From Streptomyces sp. SKN60 (GTDB lineage: Bacteria > Actinomycetota > Actinomycetes > Streptomycetales > Streptomycetaceae): a stretch of 64,000 nucleotides of DNA. The position numbers and the translations under genes were made by a program. The stretch's first letter is position 1, and each line of letters opens with the position of its first letter. The notes beneath the pieces were generated by a model. That model saw only the letters and a list, made by a program, of their open reading frames with translations. It ran no database searches and was not told where the DNA came from. Shown one piece after another: positions 52,087-60,612 of this stretch. The stretch covers positions 62,001 through 126,000 of the forward strand of contig NZ_JAHTMW010000003.1 of the NCBI RefSeq assembly GCF_026236535.1. The letters run 5' to 3'.

Positions 52087-53394
52087 TCAGTCCTTGATGA
52101 GCTGGTCGGCGCGGGCGGCCGCCGTGTCGAGGGCTTCCTTCGATCCGGCCTGGCCGCTGATGGCGAGTGCGATCTGCTGGTTGATCAGGGTCTTGACGGC
52201 GTCGTTGGCCTGGACGGGTTCGAGGACCTTGGCGGCGGCGAGGGAACGGAAGGCGGTGACCTTGGCGTCGCCGGCGTTGCTGCCGTCGCTCTCGGCGAAG
52301 TACGGGTCGGCGGCAGAGGCGGTGGTGGAGGGGAAGATGCTGGTCTCGTGGGCGAAGGCGGCCTGGTTCTCGGCGTTGGTCACCCAGCGGGCGAGGGCCA
52401 GGGCGGCGGCCGGGTTCTTGGTGTTCCTCGGGATGGACAGGCCCTGCACGTAGAGCGGCGGGGTGCCCATGGCCGGCGAGGAGACCACCTTGGGGGCGAG
52501 GGTCGGGTTGTCGGTGGCGAGGCTGGTGATGTAGTTGGCGCCGGCGGTGGTCCAGGCGGCGGTGCCGGAGGCGAAGAGCTTGGTGTTGCCCGCGTAGGTC
52601 TCGGTGAGCACGTCCTTCGGCAGCAGGCCCTCCTGGTAGGCGGCCCGGTAGGTGTCGAGGACGGCGGCGGCCTCGGGGGTGTTGAAGGTGAAGCGGGTGC
52701 CCTCCGCGTTCATGATCGGCACGCCGGCGTTGGCGAGGTCGATGAGGTTGGGCTTGCGGCTCATCAGATAGGTCTGTCCGCCGGACTTCGCCTTGACCGT
52801 ACGGGCGGCCTTGACGAGCTCGTCGAGGGAGGCCGGCGGCTTCTTCGGGTCGAGGCCGTACTTCGTGAACAGCTCGCCGTTCCAGTAGTTGACGTCGGTG
52901 TTGAGGTACCAGGGGTAGCCGTAGGTGCCGTCGTGGCCGGGGAAGCGGTAGGCGTCGAGGCCGCCCTTGACGTAGTCCTTCGCGGAGGCCGCGTCGGCCT
53001 TGCCGATGTCGAGCAGCAGGTTCTGCCTGACGAGGGGGAGGGCGAAGTCCGGGGGGAGGTTGACGACGTCGGGCAGGGTGCCGCCGGCGGACTGGCTGAG
53101 CACCTTCTCCGAGTAGCCCTCGCCGGGCTGGTCGAGCCACTCGACCGTGGTGCCCGGGTACTTCTTCTCGAAGCCGTCGATCACCTTCTCCATGTAGGCG
53201 GTGAACTTCGGCTTGAGGGCCCAGGTCTGCAGCGAGACCTTGCCCTTGACCTCGCCGCCGGTGTCGGCCGGGCCGGGGGCCCCGGAGTCCTCGGTGCCGC
53301 CGAGGCCGCAGCCGGCGAGGGTCATGGCGGCGAGGGCGGTGGCGGCGGCCGTGGCGGTCCAGCGGGCCAGGGGGCTTCTCCGGATGTGTCGCAC
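52087..53394 (-). CDS. Sugar-binding lipoprotein of an ABC transporter
   Basis: A 435-residue family 1 extracellular solute-binding protein. The N-terminus has Arg residues, a hydrophobic stretch and lipobox TLAGC with Cys29. The mature protein shows ESxP-like features of oligosaccharide binders (VDGFEKKYPGTTVEWL and a GTAAWTTAGANY loop). It is the first gene of the five-gene import and hydrolysis operon. Upstream lie a repeat-rich leader and a LacI-type operator (53527-53540), so induction by a glycan-derived sugar is likely. Confidence 0.94.
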   Translation of the reverse strand: MRHIRRSPLARWTATAAATALAAMTLAGCGLGGTEDSGAPGPADTGGEVKGKVSLQTWALKPKFTAYMEKVIDGFEKKYPGTTVEWLDQPGEGYSEKVLSQSAGGTLPDVVNLPPDFALPLVRQNLLLDIGKADAASAKDYVKGGLDAYRFPGHDGTYGYPWYLNTDVNYWNGELFTKYGLDPKKPPASLDELVKAARTVKAKSGGQTYLMSRKPNLIDLANAGVPIMNAEGTRFTFNTPEAAAVLDTYRAAYQEGLLPKDVLTETYAGNTKLFASGTAAWTTAGANYITSLATDNPTLAPKVVSSPAMGTPPLYVQGLSIPRNTKNPAAALALARWVTNAENQAAFAHETSIFPSTTASAADPYFAESDGSNAGDAKVTAFRSLAAAKVLEPVQANDAVKTLINQQIALAISGQAGSKEALDTAAARADQLIKD

Positions 53395-53406
53395 GAGGGT
53401 GTCTCC

Positions 53407-53505
53407 TTGCTCGGACGTCGCGGGGGTGTGCGCGGACCTTGCTCGGTGCTTCTGACGCTCGGCTTGCTCGGTGCTGGGCTTGCTCGGTGCTGGGCTTGCT
53501 CGGAG
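53407..53505 (-). repeat. Five spaced copies of an octamer in the leader of the sugar-import operon
   Basis: TTGCTCGG occurs at 53407, 53439, 53464, 53480 and 53496 (CCGAGCAA on the transcribed strand). The last three lie in 16-base tandem units. They fall between the operator and the start codon of the binding-protein gene, so probably in the 5' leader. Function unknown; slippage-generated repeats or a protein-binding array are possible. Confidence 0.8.
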
Positions 53506-53526
53506 TTCAACCGCTGACCGGATCTA

Positions 53527-53540
53527 CTAAACCGGTCTAG
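53527..53540. promoter_or_regulatory. LacI-type operator before the sugar-import operon
   Basis: CTAAACCGGTCTAG is an inverted repeat with the central CG typical of LacI operators and one arm mismatch. It lies in the divergent region between the importer operon and the LacI gene and shares the CTAAA/TTTAG-type arms with the site before the GH85 gene. Confidence 0.75.
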
Positions 53541-53640
53541 CGATGCGGGACTATGCTCGCGGCTAGACTCCGGTGTCAAGGGACCGTGCAGGGACCGAGC
53601 GGAATCGGCCGTCTTCCAACGGCCGGGAAGGGGGCGTCCG

Positions 53641-54669
53641 TTGGCCAGACCGACCATCGCCGACATCGCCAGGGAGGCCGGTGTCTCCAAGGGAGCCGTC
53701 TCCTTCGCGCTCAACGGGCGCCCGGGCGTCAGCGAGGCCACCCGGGAGCGGATCCTGCGGGTCGCCGAGCGGATGAACTGGCGCCCGCACAGCGCCGCCC
53801 GCGCGCTCGGCGGGGCGCGCGCCGGGGCGGTCGGCCTGGTGCTCGCCCGGCCCGCCCGCACCATCGGGCTCGAGCCGTTCTTCGGCCAGCTGCTCTCCGG
53901 TCTCCAGGCCGCGCTCTCCACCTGCGGCACCGCGCTCCAGCTGCTCGTCGTCGAGGACACCGCCGCCGAGGTCGAGGTCTACCGGCGGTGGACCTCGGAG
54001 CACCGGGTGGACGGCTTCGTGCTCGTCGACCTCCAGGTGCGCGACCCTCGGATCCCGGTCCTGGAGGAGCTCGGGGTGCCGACCGTGGTGCTGGGCGGGC
54101 CCGGCCGGCACGGCGGGCTGCCCGCCGTCTGGGCCGACGACCGCGAGGCGATGACCTCGATCGTCGAGTACCTGGCGGCGCTCGGCCACCGCCGGATCGC
54201 GCATCTCGCCGGGCTGCCCGCCTTCCAGCACACCCGGCGCCGGATCCGGGCGGTACGGGACGCGGCGCGCCGCCTCGGACTCGCCGACGCCGTCTCCGTA
54301 CCGACCGACTTCAGCGACGCCGAGGGCGCCGCCGCCACCCGCGCCCTGCTCGCCCGGCCGGCCGGGCAGCGGCCGACGGCCATCGTGTACGACAGCGACG
54401 TGATGGCGGTCGCCGGGCTCGGGGTCGCCGCCGAGATGGGCGTACGGGTGCCGGGCGAGCTGTCCCTGGTGTCCTTCGACGACTCCGCGCTCGCCCGGAT
54501 CGTGCACCCCTCGCTGACCGCGCTGTCCCGCGACACCTTCGCGCTCGGCGAGCAGGTGGCGACCGCCCTGCTCGCCGTGGTCGACGACCCGGCCGCGGGC
54601 CGCGACATCAGGAACCCGACACCGCGGCTCACGGTGCGCGAGAGCACGGCGGCGCCGGCCGCCGAATGA
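53641..54669 (+). CDS. LacI family transcriptional regulator of the glycan locus
   Basis: A 342-residue LacI regulator. The DNA-binding helix-turn-helix (TIADIAREAGVSKGAVSFAL) with hinge helix, then a periplasmic-binding-like effector domain (VDGFVLVDLQVRDPRIPVL and SLVSFDDSALARIVHPSLTAL) are all intact. The start is TTG 53641, preceded by GAAGGGGG; this gives the exact N-terminus expected for the family. It is divergent from the importer operon, and operator-like palindromes lie on both sides (53527 and 54693), so it likely represses both units and itself until a mannose-containing sugar binds. Confidence 0.93.
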   Translation: MARPTIADIAREAGVSKGAVSFALNGRPGVSEATRERILRVAERMNWRPHSAARALGGARAGAVGLVLARPARTIGLEPFFGQLLSGLQAALSTCGTALQLLVVEDTAAEVEVYRRWTSEHRVDGFVLVDLQVRDPRIPVLEELGVPTVVLGGPGRHGGLPAVWADDREAMTSIVEYLAALGHRRIAHLAGLPAFQHTRRRIRAVRDAARRLGLADAVSVPTDFSDAEGAAATRALLARPAGQRPTAIVYDSDVMAVAGLGVAAEMGVRVPGELSLVSFDDSALARIVHPSLTALSRDTFALGEQVATALLAVVDDPAAGRDIRNPTPRLTVRESTAAPAAE

Positions 54670-54692
54670 CGGCCGGCCCTCTTGACCCCTCT

Positions 54693-54708
54693 GCTAAAGG
54701 GGTTTAGC
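54693..54708. promoter_or_regulatory. LacI-type operator before the GH85 gene
   Basis: GCTAAAGGGGTTTAGC has perfect six-base arms around a GGGG centre and sits 24 bases after the LacI stop. TTGACC at 54682, immediately upstream, could be the -35 element, so the site overlaps the promoter. Confidence 0.78.
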
Positions 54709-54811
54709 CTCCCGGACCGGGCGGCGGAGTGTCGCCCCGTTCGCCTTCCGCACCATCGCGCCACCGGCACCACCAGCCTTCCTTCCCCCCTCCTGCTGGA
54801 CCGGAGCATCG

Positions 54812-57262
54812 ATGAGACGACTTCCCCGTCTGCTGGCCGCCGCCCTGTCGGCGGCCCTTCTCGGCCTCGCCGTCACACCCGCCGCCTCGGCGTCGGGGTC
54901 CGCGGCACCGGCGGTACCGGCGCCCGACAACGTTGTCGGCGCCGCCGGCGGCCAGCCGTACGCCTCCTACTGGTACCCGAATTCGATCCTGAACTGGGAC
55001 CCGGCCACCGACCCCGACGCCCGCTTCAACCGCTCGCGCGTGCCGCTCACCCCACGGGTCTCCGACCCCGCCCTGAAGGCGAACGCCAACGCCCGGGCCG
55101 GTGAGGGCAAGGTCGTGTCCCTGGTGTCCTTCGCCCCGACCTCGAACAATCCCTCCCAGGGCTCGCTCGATCCGCGCTATTACGCCTTCGGGCACTGGCA
55201 GTACGTCGACAAGCTGGTCTTCTGGGGCGGTTCGGCGGGCGAGGGGCTGATCCTCGCGCCGAACCCCACCGTGATCGACGCCGCCCACCGCAACGGCGTG
55301 AAGGTCTACGGCACGGTCTTCTTCCCGCCCACCGCCTACGGCGGCCAGATCCAGTGGGTGCGGGACTTCGTGCAGAAGTCCGGCGCCCGCTACCCGGTCG
55401 CCGACAAACTCGCCGAGGCCGCCCGGTACTACGGCTTCGACGGCTGGTTCATCAACCAGGAGACGGCCGGCGGCGACAGCACCCTCGCCACCGAGATGCG
55501 CAACACCCTGCGCTACGCGCGCTCGCTCGGCCCGGTCGAGTTCATGTGGTACGACGCGATGACCGAGTCCGGCGCGGTCAGCTGGCAGGACGCGCTCACC
55601 AGCGCCAACGACGCCTTCCTGCAGGAGGGTTCGCAGCGCACCAGCGACTCGATGTTCCTCGACTTCGGCTGGGGCGCCGCCGCGCTCGACTCCTCCCGCA
55701 CCCTCGCCCGCTCCCTCGGGCGCAGTGAGTACGAGCTGTTCGCGGGCGTCGACACCGAGGCCAACGGCTACAACTCGAGCGCGCCGTGGAGCGCCGTCTT
55801 CCCGGACGGCAAGCCGCACACCGCCTCGCTCGGTCTCTACCGCCCCGAGTGGACCCACAACTCCTCGACGGACCGGGCCGATTCGTACGCGCGCGAGGCC
55901 CGCTACTGGGACGGCGCCAACGCCGACCCGTCCAACACGGCCACGACGTCGAGCTGGAAGGGCCTGGCCCACTACATCGCCGAGTCGTCGCCGGTCACCG
56001 CCAAGCCCTTCGTGACCTCCTTCGACGCCGGCCAGGGCGACTTCTACCACTCCGGCGGCGCCCGGGTCTCGACCGCCGGCTGGAACAACCTCTCCCTCCA
56101 GGACGTGCCGCCCACCTACCGCTGGCTGGTGCAGTCCACGGGGACGAAGCTGAAGGCCTCCTACGACTTCACCGACGCCTACGAGGGCGGCTCCGCGCTC
56201 CGCCTGACCGGCCCGCTGGACGCCGTGAACACCGTACGGCTCTACCAGACCCGCCTCCCGGTCGCCGCCGACACCAGGCTGTCGGTGGTCCTCAAGACCC
56301 CGGCGGCCGGACCGACCCGGCTGAAGGCCGCCGTCTCCTTCACCGACTCCCCCACCACCTTCACCACCCTCGACCTCGGCTCCACCACGACGGCCGGCTG
56401 GGAGCGCAGGACGCTCGACCTCTCCCCGTACGCCGGACGCACCATCGCCCAGCTCGGCCTCCAGACGACCGGGACGGCCACCTCGTACGACATCAAGGTC
56501 GGTCAACTCGGCGTGTACGACGGGCAGGTGGACGCGACGGCGGCGCCGGGCGCGCCGACCGTGCTCGGCAGCTCCGACACCGGCACGGGCAGCAAGTCGC
56601 TGCGGCTCGCGTGGACCGCGCCGGCCGGCGGGCAGGTGCACCACTACGAGGTGTACCGGCGTGACGCGGGCGGCGGCCGCACCTTCCTCGGGGCCACGCC
56701 GAACGACAGCTACTTCGTGCCGAGGCTCGACCGGGCCGGTACGGAGGCGTCGACGACGCTCGACGTCGAGGCGGTGTCCACCGAGTGGGGCCGCTCCCCC
56801 GCCGCGAGCACCACGGTCGGCTGGTCGGCGGCGACCGAGGCCAATGTCGCGCTGAACCGTCCGGCGACCGGCTCCGGCCAGTGCAACTCCTCGGAGACCC
56901 CGGCGAAGGCCGTCAACGGCAGCGTGTCCGGCGGCACCACCGACAAGTGGTGCACCCTGACGACCGACAAGTGGCTCGAGGTGGACCTCGGTTCACCGCG
57001 CGCGCTGAACCGCTTCGTGGTGAAGCACGCGGCGGCGGGCGGCGAGAGCGCGACCTGGAACACCCGGGACTTCCGGATCGAGGTCCGCGACAGCGCCTCC
57101 GCCGCCTGGACCACGGCGGTGACCGTCACCGGCAACACGGCGGCGACCACGACCCATCCGGTGACCGCGACCGCCCGCTATGTGCGTCTGGTGGTCACGA
57201 GGCCGACGCAGACGACGGATCCGGCGGCCCGGATCTACGAGTTCGAGGCCTGGGGCTCGTAA
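54812..57262 (+). CDS. Secreted GH85 endo-beta-N-acetylglucosaminidase with C-terminal F5/8-type domain
   Basis: An 816-residue secreted enzyme. A Sec signal peptide (residues 1 to about 27, ending ASA) precedes the GH85 catalytic domain. YASYWYPNSILNWDP opens it, and FDGWFINQET contains the catalytic Asn215 and Glu217. Such enzymes cut between the two core GlcNAc residues of N-glycans and release the oligosaccharide from the glycoprotein by an oxazoline mechanism. A beta-sandwich region follows (about 400-570), then a fibronectin III-like segment (about 575-670) and a discoidin/CBM32-like domain (about 680-816, NVALNRPATGSG and RIYEFEAWGS) for carbohydrate binding. The released glycan is presumably taken up by the linked ABC importer. 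Preceded by a LacI-type operator. Confidence 0.93.
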   Translation: MRRLPRLLAAALSAALLGLAVTPAASASGSAAPAVPAPDNVVGAAGGQPYASYWYPNSILNWDPATDPDARFNRSRVPLTPRVSDPALKANANARAGEGKVVSLVSFAPTSNNPSQGSLDPRYYAFGHWQYVDKLVFWGGSAGEGLILAPNPTVIDAAHRNGVKVYGTVFFPPTAYGGQIQWVRDFVQKSGARYPVADKLAEAARYYGFDGWFINQETAGGDSTLATEMRNTLRYARSLGPVEFMWYDAMTESGAVSWQDALTSANDAFLQEGSQRTSDSMFLDFGWGAAALDSSRTLARSLGRSEYELFAGVDTEANGYNSSAPWSAVFPDGKPHTASLGLYRPEWTHNSSTDRADSYAREARYWDGANADPSNTATTSSWKGLAHYIAESSPVTAKPFVTSFDAGQGDFYHSGGARVSTAGWNNLSLQDVPPTYRWLVQSTGTKLKASYDFTDAYEGGSALRLTGPLDAVNTVRLYQTRLPVAADTRLSVVLKTPAAGPTRLKAAVSFTDSPTTFTTLDLGSTTTAGWERRTLDLSPYAGRTIAQLGLQTTGTATSYDIKVGQLGVYDGQVDATAAPGAPTVLGSSDTGTGSKSLRLAWTAPAGGQVHHYEVYRRDAGGGRTFLGATPNDSYFVPRLDRAGTEASTTLDVEAVSTEWGRSPAASTTVGWSAATEANVALNRPATGSGQCNSSETPAKAVNGSVSGGTTDKWCTLTTDKWLEVDLGSPRALNRFVVKHAAAGGESATWNTRDFRIEVRDSASAAWTTAVTVTGNTAATTTHPVTATARYVRLVVTRPTQTTDPAARIYEFEAWGS

Positions 57263-57272
57263 CTCCTGACGT

Positions 57273-57899
57273 TCACGCCTGCGCCGTGGCGACCTTGACT
57301 CCGAAGCCGATCAGGACGACGCCGGTGATCCGCTCCATGCGGCGGCGCACGGAGGCCCGGGCGAAGAACGCCCGGGCCTTCGCGAGCAGCAGCACATAGC
57401 CGCACAGCCAGACCACGGTAAGGGTCGCGTGGACGAGCACCAGGAGCGCCATTCCGGTGTGCGCGGACAGTCCGTGCGGCGCGAGGGTGGGCAGCAGACC
57501 CGTGTAGAAGACGGCGATCTTCGGATTGAGCACATTGCTCACCAGGCCGGTGCGCCACGGGTTCCCGGACGGCGCCGGCAGGGACACGGGGGCCGCGTCC
57601 GTGGTGGGCCCGCCGCGGCGGGCGGCGCGCAGGGCCTGGACACCGAGGACGACCAGATAGGCGGCGCCGGCCAGCTTCACGACGGTGTACGCGGTGGCGG
57701 ACGCGGCCAGGACGGCGGCGAGCCCGGCGACCGACAGCACGCCCCACACGAGGAGACCGGTGGTGATCCCGGCGACGGTCAGCAGTCCGTCGCGCCGGCC
57801 GGCGGCGACCGCCCGCCGGGTCACGACCGCCATGTCGGGTCCGGGCACCATCGTGAGGAGCGCGAGCACACCCGCCGCGGCGAGGAATTCGTACACCAT
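57273..57899 (-). CDS. LysE family amino-acid exporter
   Basis: A 208-residue membrane protein of the LysE/RhtB family with six hydrophobic helices. The start GVLALLTMVPGPDMAVVTRR and LVSNVLNPKIAVFYTGLLPTL are the family signatures. It probably exports an amino acid or derivative by proton antiport; the substrate is not determined by sequence. ATG 57899 is chosen by homology; longer versions to 58133 run through the non-coding region. It is convergent with the GH85 gene (10 bases between the stops) and divergent from the small frame at 57979. Confidence 0.92.
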   Translation of the reverse strand: MVYEFLAAAGVLALLTMVPGPDMAVVTRRAVAAGRRDGLLTVAGITTGLLVWGVLSVAGLAAVLAASATAYTVVKLAGAAYLVVLGVQALRAARRGGPTTDAAPVSLPAPSGNPWRTGLVSNVLNPKIAVFYTGLLPTLAPHGLSAHTGMALLVLVHATLTVVWLCGYVLLLAKARAFFARASVRRRMERITGVVLIGFGVKVATAQA

Positions 57900-57978
57900 G
57901 GGGCGAGTGTGCCATCCCCGCCGACGTGGCCGGTACGGGCCTCTGTTCCTCGGCGCCGGGCGGGTTCGACTGGGCCGC

Positions 57979-58143
57979 ATGACGCTGCTGAGCCGCACGT
58001 ACGCCGACACCTCCCGACAGGGCAACGAGGAGCTGCGGGACGCGGTGGCGCGCGCCCGGGCGAACCGGGCGGACGGCGCGGCGCTCGTCGGCATGAGCAG
58101 CAACCCGGACACCCGGATGGCGTGCGTGTTCACTCACCCGTAG
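57979..58143 (+). CDS. Possible 54-residue protein
   Basis: A short frame MTLLSRTYADTSRQGNEELRD..., ending MACVFTHP. Its composition is protein-like (helical middle, charged start) and the ATG is 79 bases from the LysE start on the opposite strand. Its last 14 bases overlap the convergent MarR gene. No family is recognised and no strong ribosome site is present, so it may be spurious or a fragment. Confidence 0.35.
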   Translation: MTLLSRTYADTSRQGNEELRDAVARARANRADGAALVGMSSNPDTRMACVFTHP

Positions 58144-58621
58144 CGGCGACCCGGCGCAACAGGGCGTGCAGCACGGCGCGTTCCTCCTCGGACAGCGGGG
58201 CGAGGAGGCCGTCGGTGACGCGGCGGCTGCTGCGGTCGGTGTCCTTGAGGTAGCCGCGGCCGGCGTCGGTGAGAACGACGATCCGGCTGCGCCGGTCGCC
58301 GGGGGCCGGGCGGCGCTCCACCAGGGCGAGGCGTTCGAGGTCGTCGACGAGGCCGACGATGGCGCTGGGGTCGTAGCCGAGGCGGGTGCTCAACTCGCGC
58401 TGGAGGGCGCCCTCGACGGTGGCGAGGTAGCGCAGCACCGCGTAGTGGCGCAGCCGCAGGCCGGACTCCTGGAGGGCGGCGTTGAAGAGCTGACCGGAGC
58501 GCTGGCCGAGCCGGTAGAGCAGATATCCGGTGTCGGAGTGCAGGCCGAGCATCCAGGGGTCGTCCGCGCGGTCCCCGGCGTCTCCGGCGCCTCTGGTGTC
58601 TCTGGTGTCTCTGGCGTTCAT
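58130..58621 (-). CDS. MarR family transcriptional regulator
   Basis: A 163-residue MarR winged-helix regulator. LRLRHYAVLRYLATVEGALQ leads to the recognition helix (LSTRLGYDPSAIVGLVDDLE) and the wing (VERRPAPGDRRSRIVVLTDAG). The first 22 residues are Asp/Arg-rich and variable, encoded by a short repeated sequence. It is divergent from the SDR-ligase operon, the usual layout for a MarR regulator that senses an acyl-CoA or aromatic acid and represses the operon. A palindrome lies in the 142-base intergenic region. Confidence 0.92.
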   Translation of the reverse strand: MNARDTRDTRGAGDAGDRADDPWMLGLHSDTGYLLYRLGQRSGQLFNAALQESGLRLRHYAVLRYLATVEGALQRELSTRLGYDPSAIVGLVDDLERLALVERRPAPGDRRSRIVVLTDAGRGYLKDTDRSSRRVTDGLLAPLSEEERAVLHALLRRVAATGE

Positions 58622-58660
58622 GGCACCAGCATGCCGCAGGACCGATGTCGATCACAACCA

Positions 58661-58670
58661 TTGACGTCAA
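58661..58670. promoter_or_regulatory. Candidate MarR operator in the divergent promoter region
   Basis: TTGACGTCAA is a perfect 10-base palindrome in an AT-richer stretch that also has CCATTG and CTATTGG half-sites nearby. It is 40 bases from the MarR start, a normal place for an autoregulatory MarR site that also controls the catabolic operon. Confidence 0.5.
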
Positions 58671-58763
58671 CAACTATTGGTCCTAACTTCCTTTCCAGCG
58701 GATCGAAGCCGATCGAGCACACGCTCTCCCGTCCGCCCCTCCCCCGTGTCTGAAGGGACCCTC

Positions 58764-59696
58764 ATGTCACCCACAGCAACGCCCGCCGTCGATCTCACCG
58801 GCAAGGTCGCGATCGTCACCGGCTCCGGCCGGGGCCTCGGGCTCGCCTACGCCACCGCGCTGGCCGCCGCCGGAGCCTCCGTGGTCGTCAACGACCTGGA
58901 CGCCGAGCTCGCCGAGAAGGCCGCGGCCGGCATCGTCGCGGCCGGCGGCCGGGCCGTCGCCGAAGCCGTCGCCGTCGGCACCTCCGAGGCGGCGGACCGG
59001 CTGGTCGAGCGGGCCGTGAGCGCCTTCGGACGGCTCGACGTCCTGGTCACCAACGCGGGCATCCTGCGCGACCGCGTGCTGTGGAAGATGACCGACGAGG
59101 ATTTCGACGCCGTCGTCGGCACCCACCTCCGGGGCACCTTCACCTGCGCCCGCGCCGCCGCCGTACGGATGCGCGAGCAGGGCGAGGGCGGCCGGCTGAT
59201 CCTGGTCGGCTCCCCCGCCGGGCAGCGCGGCAACTTCGGCCAGACCAACTACGCCGCCGCCAAGGCCGGTGTCGCCGCCATGGTCCGAACCTGGTCGATG
59301 GAGCTGGCCAAGGCCGGGATCACCGTCAACGCGGTGGTGCCGGTGGCCGCGACCGCCATGACCGAGACCATCCCGGCCTTCGCCCCGTACGTGGCGGCGA
59401 TGCGGGACGGCGCGCCGCTCCCGGACTTCCTGCGCAAGGGCGAGGGCTTCGGCACGGTCGAGGACTGCGCGGCGCTCGTGCCCTTCCTCGCCTCCGACGC
59501 CGCCGCCGATGTCACCGGCCAGTGCGTGGGCATCGGCGGCGACCGGCTCGCCCTGTGGTCGCATCCCGAGGAGATCGCCACCGCCTACGCGGACGGCGGC
59601 TGGACTCCGGAGACCCTCGCCGCCGCCTGGCACACCTCGGTCGGCCGTGTCCCGCAGACCGTCGGCATCCCCGCGCCGCGCCTCCCGGAGGCGTGA
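58764..59696 (+). CDS. Short-chain dehydrogenase (hydroxyacyl-CoA dehydrogenase-like)
   Basis: A 310-residue SDR, longer than the usual 250. TGSGRGLGLAYATALA is the cofactor loop, VTNAGILRD the NAG motif, and NYAAAKAG holds the catalytic Tyr and Lys, with Ser in LVGSPAG. The extended C-terminus (GDRLALWSHPEE) matches MFE-2-type (3R)-hydroxyacyl-CoA dehydrogenases of beta-oxidation. It likely uses NAD(H). First gene of the operon that continues with amidohydrolase, acyl-CoA ligase and MaoC; the MaoC-type hydratase would make its substrate. Its TGA overlaps the next ATG (TGATG). Confidence 0.9.
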   Translation: MSPTATPAVDLTGKVAIVTGSGRGLGLAYATALAAAGASVVVNDLDAELAEKAAAGIVAAGGRAVAEAVAVGTSEAADRLVERAVSAFGRLDVLVTNAGILRDRVLWKMTDEDFDAVVGTHLRGTFTCARAAAVRMREQGEGGRLILVGSPAGQRGNFGQTNYAAAKAGVAAMVRTWSMELAKAGITVNAVVPVAATAMTETIPAFAPYVAAMRDGAPLPDFLRKGEGFGTVEDCAALVPFLASDAAADVTGQCVGIGGDRLALWSHPEEIATAYADGGWTPETLAAAWHTSVGRVPQTVGIPAPRLPEA

Positions 59697-60601
59697 TGAG
59701 CGGGACGAGCGCAATACCCGCGATGGCCCTGGACGAGCTGGTCGCCATCGACGTCCACACCCACTGCGAGGTCTCCGCGAGCGGCCGTTCCTCGCTCTCC
59801 GACGAGCTGCACTCCGCCTCCGGCGCGTACTTCAAGGTCGCGGGCGACCGGAAGCCGACGCTTGAGGAGATGGCCGCGTACTACCGGGAGCGGCGGATGG
59901 CCGCCGTGGTCTTCACGGTGGACGCCGAACACGCCACCGGTACCGAGCCGATCCCCAACGAGGAGATCGCCGAGACCGCCGCCGCCCACCCCGACGTGCT
60001 CATCCCCTTCGCCTCGATCGACCCCTTCCGGGGCCGGGCCGGGGTACGGGCGGCCCGCCGCCTCGTCGAGGAGTACGGGGTCAGGGGCTTCAAGTTCCAC
60101 CCCAGCATCCAGGGCTTCTTCCCCGACGACCGCATCGCCTACGGCCTGTACGAGGTCATCGAGGAGACCGGCGCCGTCGCGCTCTTCCACAGCGGGCAGA
60201 CCGGGATCGGCGCCGGCGTGCCCGGCGGGGGCGGCATCCGCCTGAAGTACTCCGACCCGATGCGGGTGGACGACGTCGCCGCCGACTTCCCGCACATGAA
60301 GATCGTCCTCGCGCATCCGTCCTTCCCCTGGCAGGACGAGGCGCTGGCCGTGGCCACCCACAAGCCGGGCGTGCACATCGACCTGTCGGGCTGGTCCCCG
60401 AAGTACTTCCCGCCGCAGCTGGTGCGATACGCCAACACCCTGCTCAAGGACAAGGTCCTCTTCGGCTCCGACTACCCGGTGCTGAGCCCGGACCGCTGGC
60501 TGGCCGACTTCGCCGAGCTGCCGATCAAGGACGAGGTCCGCCCCGCGATCCTCAAGCACAACGCCACCCGGCTGCTCGGCCTCACCGAATCCCCCGCCTG
60601 A
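59696..60601 (+). CDS. Amidohydrolase (ACMSD/gamma-resorcylate decarboxylase-like)
   Basis: A 301-residue amidohydrolase_2 family enzyme with a TIM-barrel metal site: AIDVHTHCE (HxH), GFKFHPSIQGF (His and Lys region), LAHPSFPWQDE, and LFGSDYPVL (catalytic Asp). Relatives are non-oxidative decarboxylases or hydrolases such as ACMSD. Together with the neighbours it probably acts on a carboxylated aromatic or cyclic acid in the same catabolic route. The ATG overlaps the previous stop. Eleven bases separate it from the ligase gene. Confidence 0.88.
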   Translation: MSGTSAIPAMALDELVAIDVHTHCEVSASGRSSLSDELHSASGAYFKVAGDRKPTLEEMAAYYRERRMAAVVFTVDAEHATGTEPIPNEEIAETAAAHPDVLIPFASIDPFRGRAGVRAARRLVEEYGVRGFKFHPSIQGFFPDDRIAYGLYEVIEETGAVALFHSGQTGIGAGVPGGGGIRLKYSDPMRVDDVAADFPHMKIVLAHPSFPWQDEALAVATHKPGVHIDLSGWSPKYFPPQLVRYANTLLKDKVLFGSDYPVLSPDRWLADFAELPIKDEVRPAILKHNATRLLGLTESPA

Positions 60602-60612
60602 AAGGGCCGTCG

